From assembly GCA_040392005.1 (NCBI GenBank), contig JBEBWT010000008.1, positions 1-64,000 on the forward strand: DNA of 64,000 bases, written 5' to 3'. Both the position numbers and the translations under genes were made by a program. How positions within the stretch are numbered: the stretch's first letter is position 1; the number at the start of each line of letters is the position of its first letter. Below, in pieces: positions 35,018 to 42,682 of the stretch. The notes below the pieces were generated by a model, which did no database searches, was not told the origin of the DNA, and saw nothing but the letters and a program-made list of their open reading frames with translations. Origin of the DNA: DASRQK01 sp040392005 (lineage in GTDB: Bacteria; Bacteroidota; Bacteroidia; Sphingobacteriales; Sphingobacteriaceae).

Positions 35018-35046
35018 AGCCCTGAATCTTTCAGGGCTATTTTTTT
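35018..35046 (+). terminator. Rho-independent terminator after the Hc1 gene
   Basis: AGCCCTGAA (35018-35026) and TTCAGGGCT (35030-35038) form a perfect 9-bp stem with a three-base loop, followed by ATTTTTTT. It ends 16 bases before the next gene. Confidence 0.92.
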
Positions 35047-35053
35047 GAATAGT

Positions 35054-35089
35054 TTGGGCGCATGATGGAAATTGGGCGCATGATGGAAA
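35054..35089 (+). repeat. 18-bp tandem duplication over the start of the isomerase-like gene
   Basis: TTGGGCGCATGATGGAAA occurs at 35054-35071 and again at 35072-35089. The unit is six codons, so the frame is kept and the start codon pair ATGATG is doubled. Confidence 0.9.
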
Positions 35090-36249
35090 TGACGATGGAA
35101 TCGAGGAAAGAAAAGAACAATCCGATTTGGGTAATGAGCTCGGCTTTTGAACGCCTGGGCCTGCAGGAATTAATAGAAACAACGGTTGCCATCGGGGCGC
35201 AGGGGATCGATCTTTGTGTTTTCCGCCGGGACGGGAGCCGTCAGGATCATACGGCCACCCATTTGGATTATGAGAACTTCAGTGCGGATGATGCCAGCCA
35301 TTTGCTTGATCGTTTCAATCAGGCCGGACTCCGCCTTTCTCTTGGCGCTTTTGAAAATATGATAGGGGGTGATCCCTCGCACCGGGTGAAGAATCAGAAC
35401 CACCTGCTCCGATTGATCCGCATTGCGCACCTGCTTGGTGGGGATGCCAATGATGTGAGGGTGGGGACCTTTGTGGGATATAACCACGAGCTCGGGATGC
35501 AGGAAAATGGATTCCAGAAAAATCTGGACGAGTATCAGCGGGTTTTTGCGCCGATTATCCGGTACGCGGAGGATCTGGGAGTCACGATACTTTATGAGAA
35601 TTGTCCGATGGAGGGCTGGCGTTCCGCCAATTTCACCAATACCTTCAATAATCTGCCCGGTGTGCTGGCCGCACGTAAACTAATGTACGCCATGATTCCC
35701 AGCCCTGCGCATGGCGAGATTTATGATCCGTCCCATGATGTCTGGCAACAAACCGATCCCGTAGAGGTGATACGTCAGACCGATCCATCCCGCCTGCACC
35801 GGATCCATGTCAAAGCCACCCGCAACCTGGGTGGACAAGCGAGAACACAGTGGGGAGGAATGTATCCCATGCAGGCAGTAGATCCTGCACTGGCCCAGCG
35901 GGCTGGTGTTGCGATTCCTGCCCATGATTGGGATCGCCACCACTATGAAGCGATGCTGCCTGGCTTTGGCGGATCGGATAGTATGGATTGGCGCAGTTTT
36001 GTGGATGTGCTGCACGAAGTCGGTTTCCGCGGACCTTACGAGATCGAGAACGAAGCAAAGAATTCCAAAGACACGGGCAACTTAGCCGCCATTATCCAGG
36101 GATTTAAAGCCACCACTTCTTTCCTGGCCCCGATGCTTTGGGAACTGGACACTCAAAAAGGGTATAGTTTTCAAAAGGAAAAAGGGGAAGGCCCCTTACA
36201 AACACCTTCCGTGAAGGATATTGCTGTCAGGACGGTAGATCAACTCTGA
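35062..36249 (+). CDS. Sugar phosphate isomerase/epimerase-like TIM-barrel protein
   Basis: A 395-residue protein of the xylose-isomerase-like TIM-barrel superfamily. Recognisable strands and metal-site-type residues: IGAQGIDLCVFRRDG near residue 37, VTILYENCPMEGW near 175, HRIHVKATRNLGG near 240, HDWDRHHYEAMLPGFG near 290 and GPYEIENEAKNSKDTG near 328. The reaction is not predictable; relatives isomerise or epimerise sugars and inositols. The start is unclear because the first codons lie in an 18-base tandem duplication (35054-35089) giving ATG at 35062, 35065, 35080, 35083 and more; the core begins at about residue 20. Confidence 0.75.
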   Translation: MMEIGRMMEMTMESRKEKNNPIWVMSSAFERLGLQELIETTVAIGAQGIDLCVFRRDGSRQDHTATHLDYENFSADDASHLLDRFNQAGLRLSLGAFENMIGGDPSHRVKNQNHLLRLIRIAHLLGGDANDVRVGTFVGYNHELGMQENGFQKNLDEYQRVFAPIIRYAEDLGVTILYENCPMEGWRSANFTNTFNNLPGVLAARKLMYAMIPSPAHGEIYDPSHDVWQQTDPVEVIRQTDPSRLHRIHVKATRNLGGQARTQWGGMYPMQAVDPALAQRAGVAIPAHDWDRHHYEAMLPGFGGSDSMDWRSFVDVLHEVGFRGPYEIENEAKNSKDTGNLAAIIQGFKATTSFLAPMLWELDTQKGYSFQKEKGEGPLQTPSVKDIAVRTVDQL

Positions 36250-36271
36250 TTTTCACTCAATCTGATTTCGT

Positions 36272-36910
36272 TTAATCCATTGAATGCAGCCGGAAAACTT
36301 CGATCAGATCAGCAATATTGTCCAGTTGGAGCTTCTCAAAAATCCTTGTTTTATAAGTGCTGACCGTTGAATTTTTCAGATTCATTTCCTTGGACACCTC
36401 AATGATGCTCATTCCCTTGACCAGGAATTTAGCCACATCCATTTCCCGGTTTGAAAGAGAGTTCAGGGGATTGGCCTTCAGTTTGGATGATTTGCCCTGC
36501 GTAATATTATCTAAAAAAAGATTGCTGACTTCCGGACTCATATAACGCCCTTTTTCAATAATACTTAAAATAGCATTCTTGAGCTCGTTTTTGCTGCTGT
36601 TTTTGTTGATAAATCCACTTGCCCCAGCCTGCAGGTATCTGAGTGCGTAGATGGACTCTTCGTAAGATGAGAAAACCAGAATCTTGATTGCCGGTTGAAT
36701 GGCCAATACCTCATCGATCATTTTGATGTTGTTGCCTCCGGGCATATTGATGTCCAGCAGGAGCAGATCATAGGTGCTCTCTGACAGCATCTGGATCGTT
36801 TCACCGAAATCCGTGGCCTGGTGGATCGTTGCACCGGGCATAATCTCATGTATCACAATGGAAGCCCCGAGGCGCACTATGTCATGATCATCTGTGATCA
36901 ATACATTCAT
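36272..36910 (-). CDS. NarL/LuxR-family response regulator
   Basis: A 212-residue protein with an N-terminal receiver domain (MNVLITDDHDIVRLGA; phospho-acceptor Asp in DLLLLDINMPGG near residue 54; Lys in KILVFSS-type end near 100) and a C-terminal GerE/LuxR helix-turn-helix (LSNREMDVAKFLVKGMS near 148, then NLKNSTVSTYKTRIFEKL). No histidine kinase gene is adjacent, so it is an orphan regulator here. It converges on the isomerase-like gene. A TAACTTTG -7 box lies on the minus strand at 36939-36946. Confidence 0.92.
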   Translation of the reverse strand: MNVLITDDHDIVRLGASIVIHEIMPGATIHQATDFGETIQMLSESTYDLLLLDINMPGGNNIKMIDEVLAIQPAIKILVFSSYEESIYALRYLQAGASGFINKNSSKNELKNAILSIIEKGRYMSPEVSNLFLDNITQGKSSKLKANPLNSLSNREMDVAKFLVKGMSIIEVSKEMNLKNSTVSTYKTRIFEKLQLDNIADLIEVFRLHSMD

Positions 36911-36938
36911 AATCGCAAAGTATTTGTGTGGTTATTGA

Positions 36939-36946
36939 CAAAGTTA
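36939..36946 (-). promoter_or_regulatory. Predicted -7 box for the response regulator gene
   Basis: TAACTTTG on the minus strand, about 28 bases before the ATG, matches TAnnTTTG. Confidence 0.45.
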
Positions 36947-37027
36947 CAAAATTTTTCCATAATCATACTTTAAGATACCGAATACGTAAAAAAAAATTTG
37001 TTTATCCGGTTTTAATTTCGATTTTTG

Positions 37028-37056
37028 GTTTAACTAACATAGCAAGTTTAACTAAC
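37028..37056. repeat. Direct repeat GTTTAACTAAC upstream of mscL
   Basis: GTTTAACTAAC occurs at 37028-37038 and 37046-37056 (18-base period), 25-53 bases before the mscL ATG. It could be a regulator site; no partner is known. Confidence 0.45.
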
Positions 37057-37081
37057 TGATTTTTCACTTAATTTTCTTCAC

Positions 37082-37489
37082 ATGGGTTTTGTTAAAGAGT
37101 TTAAAGAATTTGCCATGCGTGGCAGCGTGGTCGATCTGGCAGTCGGTGTTGTGATCGGTGGTGCATTCGGGAAGATTGTGTCATCGATGGTGGATGATGT
37201 GATTATGCCGCCGATCGGTTACATCACTGGAGGTGTTGATTTTGGTAGCCTGAAATACGTACTCAAAGAAGCCAACGAAGCAGCAGGTGTGAGCGAGGTC
37301 AGTATCACTTACGGCAATTTTATCAATACCATTATCCAGTTTCTGATCATTGCGTTTTGTATTTTCCTGGTAATCAAAGGTCTTAATTCTTTGAAACGGA
37401 AAGAAGCGGCAGCACCGGAGGCTCCGGCCCCGCCATCCAATGAAGAGGTGTTGCTGGGAGAGATCCGTGATCTGCTCAAATCCAGATAA
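37082..37489 (+). CDS. mscL: Large-conductance mechanosensitive channel
   Basis: A 135-residue MscL. The N-terminal amphipathic helix and first membrane helix carry FKEFAMRGSVVDLAVGVVIG, followed by GAFGKIVSSMVDDVIMPP, a periplasmic loop, the second helix FLIIAFCIFLVIKGLN and a cytoplasmic helix ending in EEVLLGEIRDLLK. It opens under membrane tension to release solutes during osmotic downshock. All family segments are present. Confidence 0.96.
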   Translation: MGFVKEFKEFAMRGSVVDLAVGVVIGGAFGKIVSSMVDDVIMPPIGYITGGVDFGSLKYVLKEANEAAGVSEVSITYGNFINTIIQFLIIAFCIFLVIKGLNSLKRKEAAAPEAPAPPSNEEVLLGEIRDLLKSR

Positions 37490-37520
37490 CGGAATATCCG
37501 CATAATATTTATAATAAATA

Positions 37521-37551
37521 TTTGATATTAAAATATTAAGCCGTACATTTG
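37521..37551 (+). promoter_or_regulatory. Promoter of rpmH
   Basis: TTTG (37521-37524), 19 bases, then TACATTTG (37544-37551): a full match to the Bacteroidota sigma-A consensus. Transcription should start near 37556, leaving a leader of about 60 bases. Confidence 0.8.
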
Positions 37552-37618
37552 CAGTCCTGTTTATAACAGGTCGGATTTGATATTTAATATTAGGAATAAA
37601 GCATAAGGATACAGCGTT

Positions 37619-37777
37619 ATGAAAAGAACATTTCAGCCCTCGCAGCGCAAAAGAAGGAATAAACACGGTTTCAGAGAGCGTATGAGTACTGCCAACGGAA
37701 GGCGTGTACTGGCTGCCCGCAGAGCCAAGGGAAGGAAGCGCCTGAGCGTTTCGGATGAGCAGCGCCACAAGGCCTGA
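37619..37777 (+). CDS. rpmH: 50S ribosomal protein L34
   Basis: A 52-residue, strongly basic protein reading MKRTFQPSQRKRRNKHGF at the start, then RMSTANGRRVLAARRAKGRK, which is the whole L34 family signature. It is shorter than most gene-calling cut-offs. It lies 81 bases before rnpA, the near-universal rpmH-rnpA pairing, under its own strong promoter. A small hairpin (TGGCGA/TCGCCA, 37814-37830) lies between the two genes and could lower readthrough or mark processing. Confidence 0.97.
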   Translation: MKRTFQPSQRKRRNKHGFRERMSTANGRRVLAARRAKGRKRLSVSDEQRHKA

Positions 37778-37858
37778 TTTGCTGTTACTTAGGTTGGGGG
37801 CAGATTAGAACTTTGGCGATCCGTTCGCCAGGATTCAGGCAATCATCAACCTGTAACA

Positions 37859-38278
37859 ATGAAAAAGAACACCTTTAAGAAAGAAGAACGCTTGTGTAAT
37901 AAAAGATCGATCGATGATCTTTTTCACAAGGGTTCTTCTTTCGTTTGTTACCCTTTCCGTATTGTATTTATGAAACCCGGGGACTGGCAGGAGGTGGGAG
38001 AACACCCGGTCAGTGTATTGGTTTCTGTCCCCAAGCGCCGGATCAGAAAGGCTGCTGACCGGAATCTGGTCAAACGCCGGATCAGGGAGGCTTACAGACT
38101 TCAAAAAAAAGAATTACTGGAAGATTTTTTTGTGCTTCGCAATCTGCCTGTTAATTTTGTAATTCAATACCTTCCATCGGAGATCCTTGATTATGCTTCT
38201 TTATATGAAAAAATGACCGGGGCCCTCCACAGATTACGTACGGAGTATGCTAAAATATATTTGGGAGAAAGTCATTAA
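37859..38278 (+). CDS. rnpA: Ribonuclease P protein component
   Basis: A 139-residue basic protein, the protein subunit that helps the RNase P RNA bind pre-tRNA 5' leaders. Typical parts: KKEERLCNKRSIDDLFHKG at the start, PFRIVFMKPG, and the signature RNxVKRRIREAY seen as DRNLVKRRIREAYRLQK near residue 68. It sits between rpmH and yidD and overlaps yidD by 32 bases. Confidence 0.95.
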   Translation: MKKNTFKKEERLCNKRSIDDLFHKGSSFVCYPFRIVFMKPGDWQEVGEHPVSVLVSVPKRRIRKAADRNLVKRRIREAYRLQKKELLEDFFVLRNLPVNFVIQYLPSEILDYASLYEKMTGALHRLRTEYAKIYLGESH

Positions 38279-38495
38279 AAAGGGATTCGGACTGCTGTTT
38301 CTCTTGCTGATCAGAGCCTATCAGTTGCTGTTGTCCCCTTTACTGGGTGCCAGTTGCCGGTACAGCCCCACCTGCTCCCAGTATGGAATCGAAGCAATCC
38401 GGAAGCACGGGCCATTCAAAGGAGGCTGGCTGACCATCAAACGCATTGCCCGCTGTCATCCCTGGGGAGGGCACGGTCATGATCCCGTCCCCTGA
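38247..38495 (+). CDS. yidD: Membrane protein insertion efficiency factor YidD
   Basis: An 82-residue protein with the full YidD signature: one N-terminal hydrophobic/amphipathic helix (LLFLLLIRAYQLLLSPLLG), CRYSPTCSQYGIEAIRKHG with the conserved cysteines, then GGWLTIKRIARCHPWGGHG and DPVP. It assists YidC-dependent membrane insertion. Its start overlaps the end of rnpA in another frame, so translation is probably coupled. yidC is not in the window. Confidence 0.95.
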   Translation: MLKYIWEKVIKKGFGLLFLLLIRAYQLLLSPLLGASCRYSPTCSQYGIEAIRKHGPFKGGWLTIKRIARCHPWGGHGHDPVP

Positions 38496-38552
38496 AGCCG
38501 GGTTTGATGCATCTTGTAATGAAGCCTGATACGGAATCCTGATGTTTAATTG

Positions 38553-38560
38553 TATTTTTG
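38553..38560 (+). promoter_or_regulatory. Predicted -7 box of tsaB (leaderless)
   Basis: TATTTTTG matches the -7 consensus and is followed by only four bases (TGCA) before ATG 38565, so transcription should begin at or next to the start codon. Confidence 0.5.
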
Positions 38561-38564
38561 TGCA

Positions 38565-39323
38565 ATGGCAATAAATATTCTGCAAATCGATACTTCCACG
38601 CCGGTATGTTCAGTGGCCCTCTCCTGTGATGGAAAGACTTTAGGGACCTCCACCGGGGCCGGACAGAATGCACATGCCTCCGGCCTGACCACGCAGATCG
38701 CCGGATTAATGGATGCGCATCAGTTGAAGTATGCTGATCTCTCAGCGATTGCCGTGGCAAAAGGCCCGGGATCCTATACCGGTTTGCGCATCGGAGTCTC
38801 TACTGCCAAAGGAATCTGTTATGCGGCCGATCTACCCCTGATCGCCATTGATTCCCTGCGAATGCTGGCGGAGGGTTTTCATTATCATGATATTGCGGGC
38901 GATGATCAGGAGGTGGCCAATAGTGCACCTGAGTTTGCCGGCGATGACCAGGAGATCGTCGGTCTGGATCACTTACTTTGCCCCATGATCGATGCGCGCA
39001 GGATGGAAGTCTATATGGCTATTTATTCTACCAATATGGAGCTTATCCAAGCCACGGCCGCCGTTATTATAGATGACAGGTCCTTTGATTTCCTCCGGGA
39101 AGGCCAAAAAATTTATCTTTTTGGCAGCGGTGCCGATAAATTTGAAACGCTTTTTGAAAACCATCCACAGGTGCGGGTCATACCGGGTGTGCAGGCTGAT
39201 GCTTCCACGATCAGTGCCTTTGCATACGAAGCCTGCCTAAAACAGGATTTTGAGAATACAGCCTATTTTGAGCCTTTTTATCTGAAAGATTTTATTCCGA
39301 CCACTCCCAGAAACAGACAATAA
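38565..39323 (+). CDS. tsaB: tRNA threonylcarbamoyladenosine synthesis protein TsaB
   Basis: About 252 residues from ATG 38565 (MAINILQIDTSTPVCSVAL). TsaB is an ASKHA-fold partner of TsaD and TsaE in making t6A37 in ANN-decoding tRNAs. Family marks: IDTSTPVCSVALS, AVAKGPGSYTGLRIGVSTAKG near residue 66 and MIDARRMEVYMAIY near 143. An acidic insertion (about 108-130) contains GDDQE twice, apparently a small duplication. An earlier TTG at 38550 lies inside a promoter box and is rejected as the start. Confidence 0.92.
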   Translation: MAINILQIDTSTPVCSVALSCDGKTLGTSTGAGQNAHASGLTTQIAGLMDAHQLKYADLSAIAVAKGPGSYTGLRIGVSTAKGICYAADLPLIAIDSLRMLAEGFHYHDIAGDDQEVANSAPEFAGDDQEIVGLDHLLCPMIDARRMEVYMAIYSTNMELIQATAAVIIDDRSFDFLREGQKIYLFGSGADKFETLFENHPQVRVIPGVQADASTISAFAYEACLKQDFENTAYFEPFYLKDFIPTTPRNRQ

Positions 39324-39401
39324 AGAGGGGGCCACCTTCAATTAGATAGCCCCCACCCCGGATTACCTATAAAATAATCCACCCCTTTTTCGTTTATTTT
39401 G

Positions 39402-39450
39402 GAGCCTGTTTGAATTTGCCACGCAAGTTTAAACAGACTCTTAGTTTTTA
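39402..39450 (+). terminator. Strong hairpin terminator after tsaB
   Basis: Positions 39402-39419 pair with 39423-39440 over 18 bases with one mismatch and two G-U pairs, closing a CAC loop. TTAGTTTTTATTTT follows, so it can terminate plus-strand transcription; it overlaps the end of the convergent ompH gene. A weaker GGGGGC/GCCCCC hairpin lies at 39327-39354. Confidence 0.7.
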
Positions 39451-40050
39451 TTTTGTTTTTTCCTTTGCATACGCATCGTTCAGCGCTTTCAGCACATCTT
39501 TGGTGATTTCCAGCGAAGGGTCCGCATACAGCACGGATGGATTGGCCGTACTATACGTCAGCACATATTTATAACCATTTTCCTCTGCGTGTGCCTTGAG
39601 GTAATCAGTGATTTTTGAATACAGCTTTTCATTTTCGGCCGCTTCATCCTGAGCGAGCGCAGCGCCGGCATTTTGCTGATGACGGGCCAGCTCATCCTGT
39701 TTTCTGGCAAGACGCTCTTCTGTACTTTGTCTGTCTGCCGCACTCATCATAGCTGCTTTTTGATTGTAGTCAGCAATTTCCCGCTGGAAAGCCAGGCTTC
39801 TGGCCTGCAGATCATCCTGTGCTTTCTTTGCCTTATCCTCCAATTTGGTCCGCACTTCTTTGAAATAGTCATAATTTTCGAGCAGGCTGTCCGAATTGAC
39901 ATATACAATCTGATGCTGATTGCCGGCACTAAGGGTTGAATCTCCTGCAATATCTACACTGGAACTTGTTCCCTGATTACAGGAAATCGACGCTGCTGCG
40001 ATCAGCGTAGCAAAGCCGATTGAAAAAATAGGTGCAAATGCTTTGTTCAT
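39448..40050 (-). CDS. OmpH/Skp-family periplasmic chaperone, predicted lipoprotein
   Basis: A 200-residue protein. The N-terminus (MNKAFAPIFSIGFATLIAAA then SISC) resembles a lipoprotein signal with the acceptor Cys near residue 24. The mature part is the OmpH/Skp fold: a beta strand HQIVYVNSDSLLENYDYFKE, a long coiled coil (about 70-150, for example KLEDKAKKAQDDLQARSLAF) and the final strands with YKYVLTYSTANPSVLYADPS and ITKDVLKALNDAY. Skp-like proteins hold unfolded outer-membrane proteins in the periplasm. Promoter box TAGGTTTG at 40088-40095. Confidence 0.9.
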   Translation of the reverse strand: MNKAFAPIFSIGFATLIAAASISCNQGTSSSVDIAGDSTLSAGNQHQIVYVNSDSLLENYDYFKEVRTKLEDKAKKAQDDLQARSLAFQREIADYNQKAAMMSAADRQSTEERLARKQDELARHQQNAGAALAQDEAAENEKLYSKITDYLKAHAEENGYKYVLTYSTANPSVLYADPSLEITKDVLKALNDAYAKEKTK

Positions 40051-40087
40051 GGTCTGTTTAATGGAATTAATTATTTTTAATATGCGA

Positions 40088-40095
40088 CAAACCTA
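40088..40095 (-). promoter_or_regulatory. Predicted -7 box for the OmpH/Skp gene
   Basis: TAGGTTTG on the minus strand, 37 bases before the ATG. It matches TAnnTTTG. Confidence 0.5.
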
Positions 40096-40138
40096 CTATA
40101 AAAATCCCATATTCTTTTAAAACCTGCCTTATTTTTTG

Positions 40139-40146
40139 TATATTTG
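40139..40146 (+). promoter_or_regulatory. Predicted -7 box for gyrB
   Basis: TATATTTG matches the -7 consensus and ends 23 bases before ATG 40170. It overlaps a GTG that would otherwise extend the gyrB frame, arguing against that start. Confidence 0.55.
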
Positions 40147-40169
40147 TGTTACCTTACTTTATTGACAAA

Positions 40170-42128
40170 ATGAGCGAAGAAAACAAGAAAAAGACCGAAT
40201 ATTCAGCGGATAATATCCAGGTGCTGGAGGGATTGGAAGCGGTACGGAAGAGACCTTCCATGTATATTGGTGATACTGGCCCCAAGGGATTGCACCATTT
40301 GGTATATGAAGTGGTGGACAACTCTATCGATGAGGCGGTGGCAGGCTACTGTGATAATATTGACGTCATTATCCATACGGACAATTCGATCTCAGTGGAG
40401 GATAACGGACGGGGTATTCCCACCGGTATCAATAAGAAGGAGAATAAATCGGCCCTGGAAATTGTCATGACGGTCCTGCATGCCGGTGGTAAGTTTGATA
40501 AAGATACCTATAAAGTATCCGGGGGATTGCACGGTGTGGGTGTTTCCTGCGTCAATGCGCTTTCCACTCTGCTGGTAGCTGAAGTGCAGCGGGATGGTAA
40601 GGTCTTTATTCAGGAATATGAGAAAGGAAAACCGAAATACGATGTCAAGACGATCGGGGATAGTGATAAAACCGGTACCAAAGTGACCTTTCACCCGGAT
40701 CCGGAGATTTTCACCCTGACCACTGTCTATAATTACGATACCCTGGCTTCCAGGCTCAGGGAGCTTTCTTTTCTGAATAAAACGATCCGGCTGTCCCTGA
40801 CGGATGAAAGGGAATTGATGGACGATGGCACATTCCGGCAGGATGTTTTCTTTTCGGAAGGTGGTCTGAGCGAATTTGTCAAATACCTGGACGGTACCCG
40901 CCAGCCCCTGATCCCGGAGCCTATATATATCGAAGGAATCAAGCAGGGAGTGCCGGTGGAACTGGCCCTGCAATACAATGACACTTTTGCGGAAAACGTA
41001 CATTCTTACGTCAATAATATCAATACTGTTGAGGGCGGATCCCATGTGGCCGGCTTCAGGCGTGGTCTGACCCGCACCCTGAAAAATTATGCGGATAAAT
41101 CCGGATTGCTCAAAAATCTCAAAGTGGAGATTACAGGGGATGATTTCCGGGAAGGACTGACGGCTGTTATTTCCGTCAAGGTCGCCGAACCACAGTTTGA
41201 GGGACAGACCAAGACCAAACTGGGTAACAGTGAGGTCATGGGGGCAGTGGATGTTGCGGTAGGAGAAATCCTCAATGTCTATCTGGAAGAAAATCCCAAA
41301 GAGGCCAAAACCATTGTCCAGAAAGTGGTGATCGCCGCCCAGGCCCGTGCTGCGGCCCGCAAAGCCAGGGAAATGGTACAGCGTAAGAATGTGATGGGAG
41401 GCAGTGGCCTGCCGGGCAAACTGGCTGATTGTGCCAATAGTGATCCGGCCAAATGTGAGATCTATCTGGTGGAGGGTGATTCTGCGGGTGGAACGGCCAA
41501 ACAGGGCAGGGACCGGGAATTCCAGGCCATTCTGCCACTGCGAGGCAAGATCCTGAATGTGGAAAAGGCGATGGAGCACAAAATCTACGAAAACGAGGAG
41601 ATCAAGAATATGTTCACGGCCCTGGGTGTCAGTATCGGTACGGAAGAAGATGCAAAGGCGCTCAATCTGGACAAGCTCCGTTACCACCGGGTGATCATTA
41701 TGACAGATGCCGATGTGGACGGATCACACATTACGACACTGATTCTTACCTTCTACTTCCGTTATATGAAGGAATTGATTGAGCGGGGACACGTCTATAT
41801 TGCTACGCCTCCGCTGTACCTGGTCAAAAAAGGGAAGGAACAACAGTATGCCTGGAATGATGAGCAGCGGGATATAGCCATTCAGCGACTGAAGGGAAGC
41901 GGGAAAGAAGATAGTGTGCACGTACAGCGTTATAAAGGTCTCGGGGAGATGAATGCGGAACAGCTTTGGGAAACAACCATGAATCCTGATACCCGTACAT
42001 TGCGCCAGGTGACCATTGAGAATGCGGCTGAATGCGATCACGTGTTTTCTATGCTGATGGGCGATGAAGTGGCACCGAGAAGGGAATTTATTGAGCGCAA
42101 TGCAAAATATGCCAAGATCGACACATAA
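40170..42128 (+). CDS. gyrB: DNA gyrase subunit B
   Basis: 652 residues from ATG 40170 (MSEENKKKTEYSADNIQVLE). The GHKL ATPase part carries VVDNSIDEAVAGYCDNI near residue 43, DNGRGIPTGI near 80 and GGLHGVGVSCVNAL near 118. The Toprim part carries EGDSAGGTAKQGRDREFQ near 435 and MTDADVDGSHI near 510, and the protein ends with the GyrB tail (YKGLGEMNAEQLWETTMNPD). No 150-residue proteobacterial insertion. With GyrA (not in the window) it introduces negative supercoils. Confidence 0.96.
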   Translation: MSEENKKKTEYSADNIQVLEGLEAVRKRPSMYIGDTGPKGLHHLVYEVVDNSIDEAVAGYCDNIDVIIHTDNSISVEDNGRGIPTGINKKENKSALEIVMTVLHAGGKFDKDTYKVSGGLHGVGVSCVNALSTLLVAEVQRDGKVFIQEYEKGKPKYDVKTIGDSDKTGTKVTFHPDPEIFTLTTVYNYDTLASRLRELSFLNKTIRLSLTDERELMDDGTFRQDVFFSEGGLSEFVKYLDGTRQPLIPEPIYIEGIKQGVPVELALQYNDTFAENVHSYVNNINTVEGGSHVAGFRRGLTRTLKNYADKSGLLKNLKVEITGDDFREGLTAVISVKVAEPQFEGQTKTKLGNSEVMGAVDVAVGEILNVYLEENPKEAKTIVQKVVIAAQARAAARKAREMVQRKNVMGGSGLPGKLADCANSDPAKCEIYLVEGDSAGGTAKQGRDREFQAILPLRGKILNVEKAMEHKIYENEEIKNMFTALGVSIGTEEDAKALNLDKLRYHRVIIMTDADVDGSHITTLILTFYFRYMKELIERGHVYIATPPLYLVKKGKEQQYAWNDEQRDIAIQRLKGSGKEDSVHVQRYKGLGEMNAEQLWETTMNPDTRTLRQVTIENAAECDHVFSMLMGDEVAPRREFIERNAKYAKIDT

Positions 42129-42222
42129 TCAGGTGTGATTGCCTGATGGTGGAGAGGGGGGCTGAGCCATGGGGTCATCATTGGGGATGGCCCCGCGGCC
42201 CGCAAAACAGACAAACGAAAAA

Positions 42223-42255
42223 GCCGGATATTCTATTGGAATTCCGGCATTTTTT
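42223..42255. terminator. Bidirectional terminator between gyrB and rpsT
   Basis: GCCGGA-T-ATTC (42223-42233) pairs with GAAT-TCCGGC (42239-42248) with a single bulged T. TTTTTT follows on the plus strand (42250-42255), and the complementary side gives CTTTTTCG on the minus strand, so it can serve both convergent genes. Confidence 0.85.
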
Positions 42256-42308
42256 ATATTTTATAAAGAGCCTCGTACGTGTTCCCTTTCCGGGAAACGA
42301 AGCATGGG

Positions 42309-42563
42309 TTAAGCCAGTTTATTGACGAATTTTGTCAATTTGGACTTGTTGTTCGAAGCTTTTTTCTTGTGGATCACGTTCTTTTTGGCCAAACGATCCA
42401 GCATTGAGATCACACCCGGCAACAATTCCTTTGCCTCATCCTGAGAAGTAGTCAATCTCAGTTTTTTGATTGCATTCCGGGTTGTTTTCGCCTGATAGCG
42501 GTTTCTCAAACGCTTCGCAGCATTTGACCTGTTTCTTTTGATCGCTGATTTATGATTTGCCAT
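42309..42563 (-). CDS. rpsT: 30S ribosomal protein S20
   Basis: An 84-residue, Lys/Arg-rich helical protein matching S20 over its length: MANHKSAIKRNRSNAAKRLR, then RNAIKKLRL and the C-terminal helix region KKNVIHKKKASNNKSKLTKF. It binds the 5' domain of 16S rRNA. Transcribed alone from a strong promoter (42603-42633) and convergent with gyrB. Confidence 0.96.
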   Translation of the reverse strand: MANHKSAIKRNRSNAAKRLRNRYQAKTTRNAIKKLRLTTSQDEAKELLPGVISMLDRLAKKNVIHKKKASNNKSKLTKFVNKLA

Positions 42564-42602
42564 TATTAAAGCTAAATTTTATTTTATCTAAATTTCGGAC
42601 TG

Positions 42603-42633
42603 CAAATATACGTTTGATATTTTAATATTCAAA
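42603..42633 (-). promoter_or_regulatory. Promoter of rpsT
   Basis: On the minus strand TTTG (42633-42630), 19 bases, then TATATTTG (42610-42603): an exact Bacteroidota consensus, 40 bases before the ATG. Confidence 0.8.
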
Positions 42634-42670
42634 ACCAATTTATATAATTTTATTTTGCATGGAATATCTC

Positions 42671-42678
42671 TAAGTTTG
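42671..42678 (+). promoter_or_regulatory. Predicted -7 box of the SpoU methylase gene (leaderless)
   Basis: TAAGTTTG is followed by four bases (CTCC) and then ATG 42683, so the transcript should begin at the start codon. Confidence 0.5.
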
Positions 42679-42682
42679 CTCC

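Noticed and set aside
40146..40169. Upstream GTG start for gyrB
   Set aside because: The GTG overlaps the TATATTTG promoter box; the usual GyrB N-terminus begins at 40170.
42129..42222. G/C-rich stretch after gyrB as a small RNA or tRNA
   Set aside because: No cloverleaf or recognisable RNA fold was found; only the terminator at 42223 is convincing.
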